64,000 nucleotides of DNA from Apostichopus japonicus (GCF_037975245.1 NC_092568.1:17253001-17317000), one strand, 5' to 3'; positions 51,270 through 63,565 are shown, counted from the first letter of the stretch. Notes: generated from the letters alone by a model not told the origin. Numbers and translations are program-made.

Positions 51270-54200
51270 CTGTAAAGAGAATAAAGAAGAAGAAGAAGAA
51301 AGAAAACATTTATTTACAGAAAATAGATATTAATCTGAGAAAATATTTAAGAATTAATCTTGTAATGACCTATAGCCCAGAAAGTTTGACAAATCTGCAT
51401 AAAAGTTTCCCTTTCATATTAAATTATATTTTTCATCGTGTGATACAGAGAGTAATCCATTTTGTGCCATCCTATTTCCTTATTTTTTTGGAGGCAGTGA
51501 TCGTTTCATCAACTAACGGTATTGAAGTATTTGCGGCAAGCAGCTTTCTATGTAGCTGTTTTTAAACACAAGTTGGTCACTTATTCTCTAGTAACGAACC
51601 ATCAGACAATGAAACAAAGCCCCATGCAAACAGTTAAAGTTCGGGAAATTAAATTATGTCAAAATGGTGAAAAACAAAACACTCTTTTAACCTTGCATAT
51701 TAATATAATGTAATATAATATAATATAATGTAATGTAATATAATATAATATAATATAACATAACATAATATAGTATTATATAATATAATATAACATAATA
51801 TAACATAACATAACATAACATAACATAATATAATATCAAAATGCAATCAGGATTGGGCCTCATAAGTTTAGAGATTTTTCTTCACTGTTGGAATATTAAA
51901 ACTATAAAAGTTGTGCCTGGATGCTTGTCATATTGTAAATCTGTGATGTCATAGTGCAAGTAGGATATAAAAACTATGACTTTCTCTTAGTTCTTTATTT
52001 TGAGGTAGAATGTAAAAGAGTGCTGGACACTGAAACCAATTTCATCATTTATTTCATGTGGCTCAATATATATGCAACGATACAGCATTTTCAAAACAAA
52101 GACTACAAAATCGGGCGGCTGTTGTTTTCTCAAAGTAACCTGAAACTGGACGATGCAAATCACCAACCCTTACTTTACAATACTAGACAATTCAGGTGCT
52201 CTGACGATGTACTTGTGGCCAAGTTGCCTCTCAGCATCAAACGAGACAAATTTGATGGTAGGAGCCTCCTTGGGTCGTTTCTCCTGGCCCACTTCATAAA
52301 GCTGTGGAGAGGAAACCAAATCACTTCAATTCATTGCATTAAGGTAACAACAAGTGATAAGGGGCAATTGACATAAGACAAAGCAAAGAAAACTAAACAA
52401 TAGCCAGCTAATTGTACTACAACAATAAACACACAGAATACAACAGTTCCTGTACAGCTCACTACAACATGTTACATGTAGCCAAGAGAGAAGGAACAGC
52501 TGGATACAGTTGAAGATTACGGCGATCTACGTTCTTTTGTCTTAACAAAATTATCCACGATATCAAGTGTTTTTCTTTTCTCCTAACTTATCGCAGCCAA
52601 ATACAAATACCAATTTACTTCATATTTCCTACCTGGCAATACAACAGACACTTATGTTTTATTTCCATGAGTGGACTATGTAATGTGGAAATCACCAAAT
52701 TCCTGAGCAAACTTAGAGGAATCTTAAAATCTATTCATTCCCCACTCTCCCACCCCTCACCCCACTGTTTAAGGTCTTATAATGAAACTCAGATGAGAAT
52801 TTATCATCTCTTTAACCTCAAAATGACAAACTCTCACACAAATATTCCAGCTATATCACAACACTACATAGCTCCTCCTTATCTTCCATCCATGCTTTCA
52901 CAGTATCCCATGTCTGAACTGATTTTAAAATTAGCTAATTAGTTACTTATATGGGGGTAACCTGAAAGGAGTCTCAAATCAGAGGGGCAAGACACTGGAG
53001 GATCCAAGGTGGTCGTTTTGGGGTTGGGCCAAAACGATCTGTTACCGATATGTGTCCTTGATTGAGAATATCAAAATGTGCTATATTTTGTGACATTTGA
53101 GGTGAATTTATGAATATTTCAGTTTTAAGGTGTGCCTGTTATTGATCAAATCATTGGTGGGAGATAAACCCATTCTGGTACAGGTGTCATGCCACTCACC
53201 TTTCTCCCTAGATTGTATGGAACCACCACATCATCCTTGGCATGGAGTATCATAATGGGACAGGTGATCTTATCGATGCTGAAAAGAAAACATCGTTATT
53301 TAGTGATTGATCAATACACGATTAGAATGTTAATTGGTAGTAGACAGTGGACAGTTGCATAGAGATTGAAATATATCACTAAGTTGTGTTGCATGAATAC
53401 AGGGAAACACCAGAAAACATAGCTTCAACCTTTTACTTGCTTGCTAGGATTTATAAAAGATTGGAAATTGGATAACATCAAAGTTTGGAGGAAATTTCAT
53501 CGAGTAAGCTTCTGTATATTTTGCTAATGCTGCTTCATTATGTTGAAAGGGGGATGGGGTGGGGGAGGGGGTGGGGGAAGTGGGAGGTGCAACTACAACA
53601 TCATCGCACTATTGGAATCAACATTTGGAATCAGACTGATTGTACTAACACAAGACAATTGGTTAAAAAACTGATTACATTGGACAAGGCTGACACTAGC
53701 TGTTGTTGACAATTTAATAAACACTTCTGCCAGACATAAAACATTATATGAAGGTCTCTTAAAATGAGCCATAAACACTTAGAATCAGGTGTATGTCTGA
53801 GAAATGCTGAAACAAAGAAAATAACAGTTTGTTATTCCAGTTCACAGTACATCATATACATTACAAAGACTGTCTTTGTGTACTCATCGTACAACAGAGA
53901 TTCAAGGGCGAACAAAACTACCCATTATCTTCAGCTTACACAACAGAGATCTTTGTGATGGACTACTCCCACAGACAACCAAGACAAATCTTGCTCCGTT
54001 TGGGAGATATTCAAGTTTAAAATAAGTCATATCAGAGATCTGTAATTTTGTAAATCTGTGATGTCACAGTGCCACCTAGGACCTGAAACCTAGTACATTT
54101 CTCTTTGTCAGGGAATGTTAAGAGGTTCACTATTTTAGATTTAGCATTTTCAAACCCCACCTCTAAAACATGGATAAAAAACATTGTAGTAAATAAAGAA

Positions 54201-57200
54201 AACTAAAATGCAGCCCATGTGGCTCGATGATACTTAGACTTGATCAAGTCTTCAATGAGCCTTGTGTGTGAAGGAGCATTGAATCTGTGATATCTACCAA
54301 ACGGAATAAAATGTTGTTTTTTTTCTTAGCTATTTGAGGAAGTCGTTCATGATAGTTATCTCAACCAAATCAATCAATGATGATGTTTGGGTTTGTGTCT
54401 CCTTCGACTGTTCCACAAGAAGGACATCATTTGCTGATGATTGTTTACAAACTCTACTTCCCAACAAATCTCAATTGATTAGAAGAGACACAAAACTGTC
54501 TGGAATGGAAAGAATATTTCTTAATGGTAAATTAAATGATTTTATCTATTCTAAATTGCACCTTCCAAACCTCTCAAAATAGGTTGACAAAAAAGAAAAC
54601 GAAAAAAAGAAAAAAAAAAGAAAAGAAAATGTACACAATGTTGAAATAATTTCCATTTACCTTTCATCACTTTGGAAATACTCCGCTCCTTCTTTGAATG
54701 CATAGCGAATCAGAGAGTTATACCCGGGAACAATCCACCAGGGCTACAAGAAGCGGGGAAAAAAGGAGAGAGAGAGAAGAATTAATAAACAATAACTCTC
54801 TAAATTGCAGCAAAGGAAAAAAGGAAACTTATTAAAAAAAGTTAGACTGGAATATAAGTCTTAATCATATCTCGCCTTTACACAAGAAGAGAGATATGAG
54901 AAAAGAAGCCATCCAATTTTCGGGTTTCAATTCAGTTTAAATTTACTTACAGCACCAAATGGATGGAATGCCACTTCATCTAAGAGATTATTAAATGGAC
55001 TCTCCAGGATAAGACCTGATGGACATTTACCTGTGGAAAAAAAAAAATAAAAAAAAATAAACCCATTTTCATATCTTACATCAAGTTAAGTATCAAGCAT
55101 ATGCCTTACAACACATTTATACCTGATGTGCATTTGCCTGCCTAAATCAATTACAATAACGATGAAAACCACACATGCCACTAAAATTCAGTCTCTGTGT
55201 TAGACAGCATTACACAATGATGAAGCCAAAATTGACAAAATACCCATCCAGAATTTCAAAACCGTACCTGTGAAGGAAAACTGAAGAGGAACTGTGTGAA
55301 TTTTCAGTAATCTTTCTGAAATTTGTCAGTCCACCCCTGTTCAAGCCTTATACAACCAACCAGGTTGATTTACATATTCTTAAAGTGCTTGATTGAATGA
55401 CTATGGAATGCTCTATTAATGGATAAGTCATAGAGAAGTCACATTAGTGTTACAAATTTCAGGTTACCCTAACAAACAACAGAGAGAGAGTATTTAACAA
55501 TGGAATGAAGTTTTATCTTACTTGAAGATGATTCCAGGACTATGGCATCTAAAAAAATGTCAACATTTCTTTTTGACAGACAACGATTTTGTCAATTTTT
55601 CCAAGCATTTCTTGCTTCTGAATAGTTAATCTTTTTCGTAATGATGTTTTAAATTCTGTATAAAGAAAGCTGTGGAAGTATCACACTGATATTACTAGGC
55701 AGAGCTACATATTTCTATAAGCTATTTTCCTGGTGCACAAATGACCTCAGAGCACATATGCATGATAGATAACAATTTCCATTATGTCAAGGGGAGAACA
55801 AAATAACAAGTAAGGTTTTGACTACTAGTAATCCTAAGATTTTGTCAGTACCCACATGAAATCCATATACCTACCAGCTTTACACAGATTAGCAGTAAAA
55901 ACTGATGATAACCTGAGGAAAAGAAGGGAATAAAGAAACAGAAAAGTTAAAGATAGAAATAGAGTTTGTAGAAGTTTTCCTAATCTCAAAGAAACCAGTG
56001 CCAGCAGTCTTTATGAAGTAGAAATGTTTTCCCACATGTTTGGTGAAATCCTGTGACTGCCATTGGAAAGGTCACTGCTACTCTCTGTTAGAGACTACTA
56101 TGTTGTAAATTTCTATACCAAGATCTCAGAACTGGATATTCATTAGATAGTTATACTACTATTGTTTTATCTGATGTTATAAATTTGCTTCTCAAAGTTT
56201 GAACGCTGAAGGATGACTGCAGGCACAAAATTAATTTGTTATGTTGTACATAAATAGTAAATAACTCTTAAAACTTGGTGTGGGGGGGGAATGGGCTGGG
56301 GCCAAGGCCCCCACCTCTATCGTAACTGTTCAGTTGGGGGATATTCTCTTTATTGAAAATTACTTATCATTTAGACCCAATTATAGACTAACAGTCAACA
56401 TATGCCTCAGAAAACACCAATTGATGTATTAACTTTGAAATTTTCTTCTTCTAAATTGCTGGCATACCCCCTACATGAAAGTGGTTTTCAAGTAACCAAC
56501 AGCCACACAGCTCATTCCTAAAATTGTTTATCCATCCAGAGCCTGTCAATAAAGGTCCATATGGCTAACAAAATGAGTCAGTGGAATCTTGAATTGGCCC
56601 CTACTCCCCCCCCCCCATATCCCCCTTTCGAATTCTGTGTATGGCACTGCTGAGGTAGCACACATACTTTGAATCAGAATTGCCATAGCGACATTACTAG
56701 TACTTTTTATTTTCTGCTGGTGTATGATATATCCAGACTAAAATTCTGCCTTCAGTCAACCTTCCTTTGTGACGAAAGGGTATCAAGAACTAAAGAGCAT
56801 TTACCCTGTGCCCAAGGAGTGGCCCCATATGTAAACCTCTGAGTTCTTGGTCCTTTCTTTGGCCCACCTATAGACAGTCTCCATATCATGCTGGATTTTA
56901 TCTGCTGTGGCTATACCACCAGAGTCTCCAAAGCCTATGCAGAAAAAAAACAATGATGCATACAATATCATAACAAGCATATCTTGCATCACTGATTATT
57001 GCTAAAATTTCCTCAACAGTTGACCTCCTCTTTTAAGCCAAAAACGTAAAGACAGTGATTCTTCGGCCAACGTACAGACAATACTTTACCTTTCCATCGT
57101 TTCATTAATATCAGAATACTTAAGAGGATTTCGAGACATGCCATCAACAATTGAAGTCCCTATCTATATTTGATGGTTACCACTGAGAATTATCACAGGG

Positions 57201-60200
57201 AGAAAGCCTTTCATTTATAATATCGACACTGAATTGCCTTAGTGAAACTCTGTGAATTTTCACGGTATGTGATGGGACACACATGGAGTCATAGACAAAA
57301 CTAAACTTATTTTGAATCTCCTCTATAGAGCCATTCTATCTTAACTTATTATAATTTCTCTTCCCCCCAGAAGATGCCTTTATTAGTGTACAACTCATCT
57401 AAACATGGGTTAACAGCAAAGTCAATCTGTCAGTGTAAGAGATCAAAATATTTCAAAGGTTAGATGAAAGTATATATTTCTCGATCGATATCTGGATAAA
57501 CTCGTAGTTACCTCGATAATCCACGGCGATGACGTGTACGTCCATTGAAGCTAGTAGCTTGTAGAGTAGGATACGGTGATAGGTAGCTCTGGAAATAATA
57601 AAACAAAAAACAGAAGGGAAATAGAACACCGGGGTGAATTTTCGGTTGACATGACACTACGATAACTTCTACATTTGAATATCCTTCGTTGAACCTAAAG
57701 ACACATTCACAAAGTATGGACACTGATTCAGGGTTTGCTTCCCAAAAACCCTTCATTGCACCAATTGTATGATACAAGTGTTCAATTGAAACTTGATTCT
57801 AAATCTGTAATTTCTTTGTCTAGAATTCTTTGCACCTTGGATTTACGCTGCACGTTGAACACTGAATCTTTTTGCTGTACCAATAAACGAGCCCTCAGTC
57901 ATCAAAGGTACATGACAATGAATGGATCGTGTTTTATATTTGGCTCTTCAACCAATTTGGATATTACCTTTAACTTACTCTCCACTTCATGCAGTGAAGG
58001 TTTCACGCAGAATATCAGGTATACTTGTTATCCACAGTTATAGTACAGTAAAGAGTAGTGGCCCAATCACATGTTGACAATAAGTGGTAACAAAGTGTTT
58101 TTATGTTAGGCACACAAATCATGCTAAATTTTTGGAACGGTGATTATTTCCTGAATATCATGTGTTTTTCATCTTAACTTCTACTGGCAGCAAAGTGCAA
58201 GAGCCTTTTTTTTCTACTCCCAAATGGCAAAATCCACCGGCCTGAATTTTGAGGCCTCGGTATACTCAAGGCTATTGTTAAACCTTTTACAGAGTGTAAG
58301 TGAATGTATCAATGTAAACAATGTACCCATACATGGCAAATATTGCAAGAAATAATTATGCGCCATTATTTAGATCAAGCCAGAAGGGCACCCTTCTACT
58401 TTATCTCCTTACCGTGTGCCAGAGTTTCCATGAAAGTAGAGAACGACGGGTTTGTCGTCCCCGAGAGCCTCGTCAAACAGTCTGGTATTCTCCTCCGAAC
58501 TGCCCTTGAATCTGTGACCGAGTGATTCTGGGAGCACTTGCCTACAGAAAAAAACCCAATTAATTATGCAAAATGGAATATTCTAACAGCTTGATGGTTG
58601 TTGACCGAAGTCCTAGAACAAGGTTCAACTTTTGAAGTTTTTCACATTTAAATTTTCTTTTAACCAATTTGTAGATATCCCTACAAGCTAAACTCTGCTC
58701 GGAGGATATTTATTCACAGTGCAATGTTAGGACTTCCTTATCCTAATTCATACATGTGACTGCTTTCATGTATTGTAGAGGAATGCTGCTAGAACTGTTA
58801 GTACGTAAACAAATCTTGGAAACTGAACTAATATGAGATTGCTACATATGTAACGGTAAAGGAACACCGATTCTATGACCTGGCTTTGTTCAGTGGCTAA
58901 ATTGTTGACTATTTCCCAGTCGGTCAGTTCTCTGTATCTCATTCACTTACATATGCTCAGTGGTTAACGCGAGTGCCTTTCAATCATAAGGTCCCATGTT
59001 GTCCAGTTACAAGAGTTGCTGACAATTGACAATTCATAATCATGGACGTTAAAATATGAATCTTAGAGACTGACTTCGGTCAGCTTGTGGCTTTGATAAG
59101 CCTATGATGGCTTCTTCGCGAGTTCCTGCTTGCAGGAAGATCTAAAATACATGCATACATATGCATTCAACGGTTTAGGTTATCAGATCTCATGCACAAT
59201 GATTTATATTAATGCAGTCTTAGTTTTGTCGATACTTTAAGTGAAATATGATTGAGATTAAATCATTTGAAATATCTTACCAAACACCAATGTTGACCCC
59301 ATCTTCAGCGGTAAGATAAACATTCTGTGTTGCTGTGATGTTGTACTGTTCCGGTAAATGGAAGTCAACGAACACTGGCCACCTAACTGAAATGGAAATT
59401 CACACAACAGACCTCAAATCAGTGGCGGAGCGTCCATATAGTCAGGGGGGGGGGGCTGATGCCCCCCCCTTACAGACTCAAATGGACTACTGGCGCCCTT
59501 TTCAGCTCTTTACCACTTTTTACTTATTCGCGATTATTGACTTTTTCATTGCGCTCTCATCTACCTATTGACATTTGTCACATTTTGTTGGTGTAATTTG
59601 GCGATGACACCTATTTATTCTTCGTTTATCTGCAAATTAGCTAGGCCCGGAAAGGGTCATTTCCGGCGATCTAGGGATTATCTTTACTCAAAATTTTGGT
59701 ACGCTACGCGCCAACCTGTGGTGGCGCTTCGCTTAGATAGTGTCGAAAGCGCCCCTACAGACCATTCTCGCCCCTCCTGACCAATACCCCAGCTCCGCCA
59801 CTGCCTCAAATCATATATTTATGGTAATGAGAGCGAGGTGGTCAAGTGGTTAAGGCCACTAGTGGGCTTGTGATCTAATGTTTGCAGGTTCAAATCCTAA
59901 ACAGATCATTACACTGTGTTCTTGGGAAAGGCACTTAATCTCAATTGCCTCTCGTCACACAGGTGCATAAATGGTGACCTTCATATTACAATATAGCTGC
60001 GTGCATGGGTGTGTGGCTGCACCCTATGGGGAGTCCCCCGGGGGGACACGTAGATGTGGTGCACTGTAGTGTCCCAGGAGGGATTGTTTGAATTGTGCAC
60101 ACTTTGGTGTGTGAATATGACAAGTTACCAATGACCAGGGGTTAAATGCTCTAAAGTCAGGTGAGATGGCCTTGACCTTGAACAAGACTGTAAACCTTCA

Positions 60201-61745
60201 ACATCTTCTTCTTCTAATGGTGGTAGCTACTATCTGCTTCACAAGTGACAGACTATTCATGAAACTAAAAGAAGAGGAAGGTGTCAACATGGCTTCTTGG
60301 AGAATAATTTGGCCCAATTTCATTTAATCCGCAAGGATGAATCTTGGTGCATACTCACAATATCTACTTTCCTCTGGCAAAGGTTATTTTGGGGGTAAGG
60401 AATATTTTCTAGTGAGTTTCTGTTTTATTATTTACACCTTTTCTTTTGAAATCTTATGCCCACTTTGATGTTTGAATTGAATGAAATGGGAGCTGGGATT
60501 CCGTTTATATGGTATCGCAATGTACTTTTACGTGGCTTCAGACCGGAACCACCGGTGAAGAGACTATGGGGATCGCCCTAACCTATGACTGGATAGCTGA
60601 GTTGAGGGAGTACAAGAAATGACTTGCAATCCTCAGGTCACTGGCATGAACTCTGCTCTTATGGAATTTACCTTTCATTCGGCTATTTTTACAAGTTTGT
60701 CCATAATTTCTGTTCTACTAGCTTGACATGCAACAGCATGGATCTAATACTCACTGAAACTTAAAAAGATGAGTTTAGTTGCGAGCCCTGGAATGATGAG
60801 CAGAAGGAGAGGAAGAACGAGATAACCCAGGAAAAGGATAAGACAAAAGAGAGACCATAGCAATGACCTTTTGTGGCTGTGGGGAAGAAAAAAAAACAAA
60901 CAACAACATAACAAAACAACATTTGAACACTGTGAATACCAATGAAACATTTCATGATATATATAAAGAACAATGTATCACGATGTTTACAGTTCTACGG
61001 AAGTGCAAACTTTAGCAGGGTACACATTTTGCTTCAGGTGTAACTTTCCCATTGATGTAACTTTTCTAGGGGTACTTTAAGCACGAATGATCACAGTGGG
61101 GTGCACAGGATTTCAAAGGTGGGAAGCAGGGGGGGCGGAAAGTGGCCCAATGGTCCCCCCTCTCTCTGTGCACGCCACAGAATGACCATTATTTCACCTT
61201 CTAGCATATTTAGTTGACTGTACAGTATTATCCTGATGACCTGTAATTGCTCAAGAAGGCATTAATTTGCATCAGTGATTGCATAATCACTTGAAGCAAT
61301 ATTCCCTCGGGCAATGCTAGGAGTGAACACCACTCACATGAAATGATTCATGAATACCAATCAATAACATGCATATAGTCCATACTTGACAGAAACTTTG
61401 CCTAAATATTGGGACAATAATAGTTAATGCCCACATTCTTATAAGCAATGAACACTAGCCCTAATTGAAGTCTGAGACAAAAGTGTCAAATATTCCATAA
61501 TTTAGGAGCAATTCGTTGTAGTATGTGAAGTATTAAGTACTCTAACTTAGTGCTCCTGTCTTTAGTTGGCATGTCATGCTATGTAGGCTACCTTGCAAAC
61601 ATAACCAGTTATTTTATCTGCAATTTTTATTACCCTTTTTCTTTAGGTTTTGGTTTCTCTGACTTCTGTTTGTTTTTGTCACCAGACTTCTTAGCCTCTG
61701 CATTGTTACGTCGTTTCATCGTCAACTTTCGACTAGACTTTTTAT
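51251..61745 (-). CDS. ABHD12: ABHD12-type alpha/beta-hydrolase (lysophosphatidylserine lipase family), 12 coding exons seen
   Basis: The exons in transcript order are 61745-61634, 60876-60755, 59386-59281, 58541-58413, 57588-57512, 56934-56805, 55912-55875, 55030-54951, 54743-54661, 53278-53200, 52301-52174 and 51269-51251. All are flanked by GT and AG and all phases agree. From the ATG in the first listed exon the protein is 358 aa, against about 400 in vertebrates. It has a Lys-rich N-terminus, one membrane segment (about 34-60), an NIT glycosylation sequon (N85), an HGNSG oxyanion motif (142-146), the nucleophile elbow GHSLG (S213), Asp in HAKDD (D300) and His in LGHKY (H339). ABHD12 is an integral ER-membrane enzyme with a lumenal catalytic domain that hydrolyses lysophosphatidylserine. 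ABHD12 and ABHD12B cannot be told apart here. The true start is unresolved: the first listed exon begins in phase 1, so an upstream exon exists. Confidence 0.93.
51699..51836. repeat. TAATA/ACATA pentanucleotide satellite
   Basis: TAATATAATATAATG blocks change to AACATAACATAACAT blocks, with a basic period of 5. It lies in the last ABHD12 intron. Confidence 0.93.
52174..52301 (-). CDS. ABHD12: ABHD12 exon with catalytic histidine
   Basis: The acceptor is CCTCTCCACAG|CTTTA. The exon codes for IKFVSFDAERQLGHKYIV, with the triad His (H339) in LGHKY, and ends PELSSIV. It could stop at the next TAA (AAG TAA). However, the same bases form a donor AA|GTAAGG that joins in frame to a tiny last exon resembling the family's C-terminus, so the spliced reading is preferred. 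Confidence 0.92.
53200..53278 (-). CDS. ABHD12: ABHD12 exon with catalytic aspartate
   Basis: The acceptor is CTTTTCAG|CATCG and the donor GAGAAAG|GTGAGT. The exon codes for ITCPIMILHAKDDVVVPYNL, including the probable triad Asp (D300). Confidence 0.95.
54661..54743 (-). CDS. ABHD12: ABHD12 exon (cap region)
   Basis: The acceptor is CGCTTCTTGTAG|CCCTG and the donor GATGAAAG|GTAAAT. The exon codes for PWWIVPGYNSLIRYAF and a short acidic helix. Confidence 0.92.
54951..55030 (-). CDS. ABHD12: ABHD12 exon (LILESPFNN)
   Basis: The acceptor is TTTTCCACAG|GTAAAT and the donor GGTGCT|GTAAGT. The exon codes for SGLILESPFNNLLDEV, the highly conserved LILESPF strand of ABHD12. Confidence 0.95.
55875..55912 (-). 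CDS. ABHD12: ABHD12 38-nt micro-exon
   Basis: The acceptor is CTTTTCCTCAG|GTTAT and the donor AAGCTG|GTAGGT. The exon codes for LSSVFTANLCKA, the helix after the nucleophile elbow. It links phase 2 to phase 1 correctly between its neighbours. Confidence 0.9.
56805..56934 (-). CDS. ABHD12: ABHD12 exon with catalytic serine
   Basis: The acceptor is TTTTTCTGCATAG|GCTTT and the donor GCACAGG|GTAAAT. The exon codes for FGDSGG through VYIWGHSLGTG, including the nucleophile Ser (S213) in a canonical GxSxG elbow. Confidence 0.96.
57512..57588 (-). CDS. ABHD12: ABHD12 exon (VIAVDYRG strand)
   Basis: The acceptor is TATTTCCAG|AGCTA and the donor ATCGAG|GTAACT. The exon codes for HRILLYKLLA and VHVIAVDYRG, the second conserved hydrolase strand. 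Confidence 0.95.
58413..58541 (-). CDS. ABHD12: ABHD12 exon with HGNSG oxyanion motif
   Basis: The acceptor is TTTTTTCTGTAG|GCAAG and the donor CACACG|GTAAGG. The exon includes PVVLYFHGNSGT, the first core strand of the hydrolase fold and the oxyanion-hole loop. Confidence 0.95.
59281..59386 (-). CDS. ABHD12: ABHD12 exon, start of lumenal domain
   Basis: The acceptor is CCATTTCAG|TTAGG and the donor GTTTG|GTAAGA. The exon codes for the RWPVFVDF block, the NIT sequon and the EDGVNIGVW strand. A DNA transposon begins only 34 bp upstream of the exon start on the minus strand. Confidence 0.93.
59420..59803. mobile_element. Short non-autonomous hAT-like element in an ABHD12 intron
   Basis: The ends are CAGTGGCGGAGC and GCTCCGCCACTG (12-bp terminal inverted repeats), flanked by a perfect 8-bp duplication CCTCAAAT (59412-59419 and 59804-59811). 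CAG termini and 8-bp duplications are hAT hallmarks. No transposase is present. The interior contains a copy of the shared 95-bp core (59651-59740). It lies just upstream of the acceptor of the exon at 59386. Confidence 0.9.
59830..60215 (+). mobile_element. tRNA-derived SINE
   Basis: The head is tRNA-like: box A TGGTCAAGTGG (59839-59849) and box B GGTTCAAATCC (59887-59897). It is followed by a body with CTTGGGAAAGGCACTTAATC, a motif recurring in SINEs of many animals, and a tail ending in a CTT repeat. It lies in the same ABHD12 intron, right after the hAT-like element. Exact ends and target-site duplication are uncertain. Confidence 0.75.
60755..60876 (-). CDS. ABHD12: ABHD12 exon with the transmembrane segment
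   Basis: The acceptor is TTCTTCCCCACAG|CC and the donor TTTCA|GTGAGT. The exon codes for HKRSLL, the hydrophobic membrane segment, and then PGLATKLIFLSF, which matches the conserved PGIQAKLIFL-type block of ABHD12. Confidence 0.93.
61094..61180. mobile_element. 87-bp hAT-like remnant
   Basis: The ends CAGTGGGGTGCACAG and CTGTGCACGCCACAG are nearly inverted. The flanks are AATGATCA and AATGACCA, an 8-bp duplication with one mismatch. It lies in an ABHD12 intron and is probably an internally deleted copy. Confidence 0.6.
61634..61745 (-). CDS. ABHD12: ABHD12 exon with Lys-rich N-terminus
   Basis: The acceptor is TTCTTTTCAG|ATAAAA and the donor AAAAGG|GTAATA. The exon reads KKSSRKLTMKRRNN and continues into a Lys/Glu-rich cytosolic segment. 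The ATG in this exon gives a 358-aa protein, but the frame also stays open through the acceptor. Sequence conservation is low here; the exon is supported by splice sites, phase fit and charge pattern. Confidence 0.75.
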
Positions 61746-63499
61746 CTGAAAAGAACAACTGAATAATAATAAAAAGTTGGTAATTTGAAGGGCAGTGGCA
61801 GATTAGTGTAGTAGTCCTGCAATCTCAGACCCATTTGTTAAATAAAAATGGTTAATCTTTCAAAGTAATTAGATAGACTGCATTTTGAATTCCAAAATAA
61901 ATTTTATAATTCATCTGTAATATTCTGCTAATTTGGGGTCCAAGTTTTTCTTTCTTCTAGAAAGGTAAGCAATTAGTAATACATTTGAAATCATCATTGC
62001 TGAAATAAACACCAATCTCACATTGCACTCATCCTGTTAGAATCACAGGCATATCTCTATACATGTCTGGACCAGCTGGTTTCATCTCTTACAAACAATG
62101 TTGTTGTAAATATTTACAAGAGGAAGACATCAGATGGGTGAAATATAATAAATGGTTTGACTGGATTGAACAAAGTAGTTTGTTATAATGCTGCTTTAGC
62201 CTGCTTATATTCCTAAAGTTAGGCTCAAAATGTTGACCAAGTACAGGTAAAGTACTAGTAGAGCTTGTGGTGGAACATAATGTTCACGCCCTCTGCTCTT
62301 GACGATATCATCTGAAAAACGTTAACATGGTTGAGGAATGATTTTTTCGTTATGAAACTTTGTGCCTGAGTTTCCTGTGACAACTTCATGGTAGCAGTAA
62401 TTTCGTGCACTGAAATATTGCAATGTGACTTTCCTTTGTGGTTATACAATTTACTCTCATGTTGAGGATTATTTTTATCCCAGCATAATTTGATCCGGTG
62501 GATTTGCAATTGATGACAATCGTGACAAAAGCTGACAACCACCTTAAGGGTGTACAGGCCTTCGGGCTACAGGAATTTGGTTTCCTTTTATACATCCTGA
62601 TCCGCTTTGTGTTTTTGTACTTTGTTGTTTGTATACTGCTTTTTGATTGGATCAAATATATAATGAAATGTGTTTAAATCTTTCTATCTTCGTACATGTT
62701 GGAACTTAACCCCAAAGCGACCTTATCTCCCATATCATTTAAGTGAGGGATTTGTCTCAGCGCGGGGCATCTGTACTAAACTGGTGAGAACATACTCTCT
62801 TTTTGTACTAATAGTTTAACTCAATTTCAAGCTTTCATCATGGCATGATTAATGGGTGTACACTGGTCTAAATCAACGTAAGAGAACTACCCATTTGATC
62901 ACCACAAAATATTCCCAAATTTCATTGTGGCACTCTGTCCAATAACATAATTTTGACACACAAGGTACACCTCAGCATTCCACACTTCAAAAGCCAAGCA
63001 GTCACCAAATCCATAGAGCTTACATGGAAAGAAAATGCCAATATTTAGCATTATATACATAAGCCTGGCATGCAATAAGTACAACTTAAGTTTTCATGCA
63101 GGTACCTACTAGAATGACCTCCTTCTTTCTGCTGAGTCCATGCCAAAATAACTTCCCATTAGCTTTGATAGCACAATTCAATGTAAATTGCCTGTCTTAG
63201 AAATATATGGCTGTCTAGTGCCAGGTTTATTTTACAATTTCATCATTGTCTCCAACTGTACTCCCTGTCTCCCAATTTGTACTAAGCTAGGTGCATCCAA
63301 ACAAATAACTTACGATTAGATCTATAGGCAGCTAACAATGACCATGGAATGATTGGAATCTTTGTGTTTGCAGTATGATAGCTATACTGTATGATGTAAC
63401 TTTCCAAAATAAAGTCTCACTAATTTAAAAATAAAATTAACAACTTATAAAATAGGTTACACTAGGCCTAGTTAGGTACTATTCCTGACTGGTGAGTAG

Positions 63500-63565
63500 T
63501 AATAACAAATTAAATATATAAAGCGCTTTACATAAAAGAAAATCTCAAAGCACTTTACAAATGGG
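63500..63565. repeat. Dispersed-repeat fragment with AAAGCGCTTTACA / AAAGCACTTTACAA
   Basis: Two GCGCTTTACA-like half-units are separated by about 30 bp. I recall the same arrangement as a common interspersed repeat in marine invertebrates; this is recognition from memory only. Confidence 0.5.

Noticed and set aside
51954-52376. 140-codon plus-strand open frame
   Set aside because: Its right part is antisense to the ABHD12 exon at 52174-52301, which has strong homology-like support on the other strand.
56280-56650. G/C-homopolymer-bounded element similar to the MITEs
   Set aside because: The spacing looks similar, but there are no inverted termini or target duplication.
59832-59905. Functional tRNA gene
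   Set aside because: Boxes A and B are present, but the acceptor stem does not close and the unit runs into a SINE body with a CTT tail.
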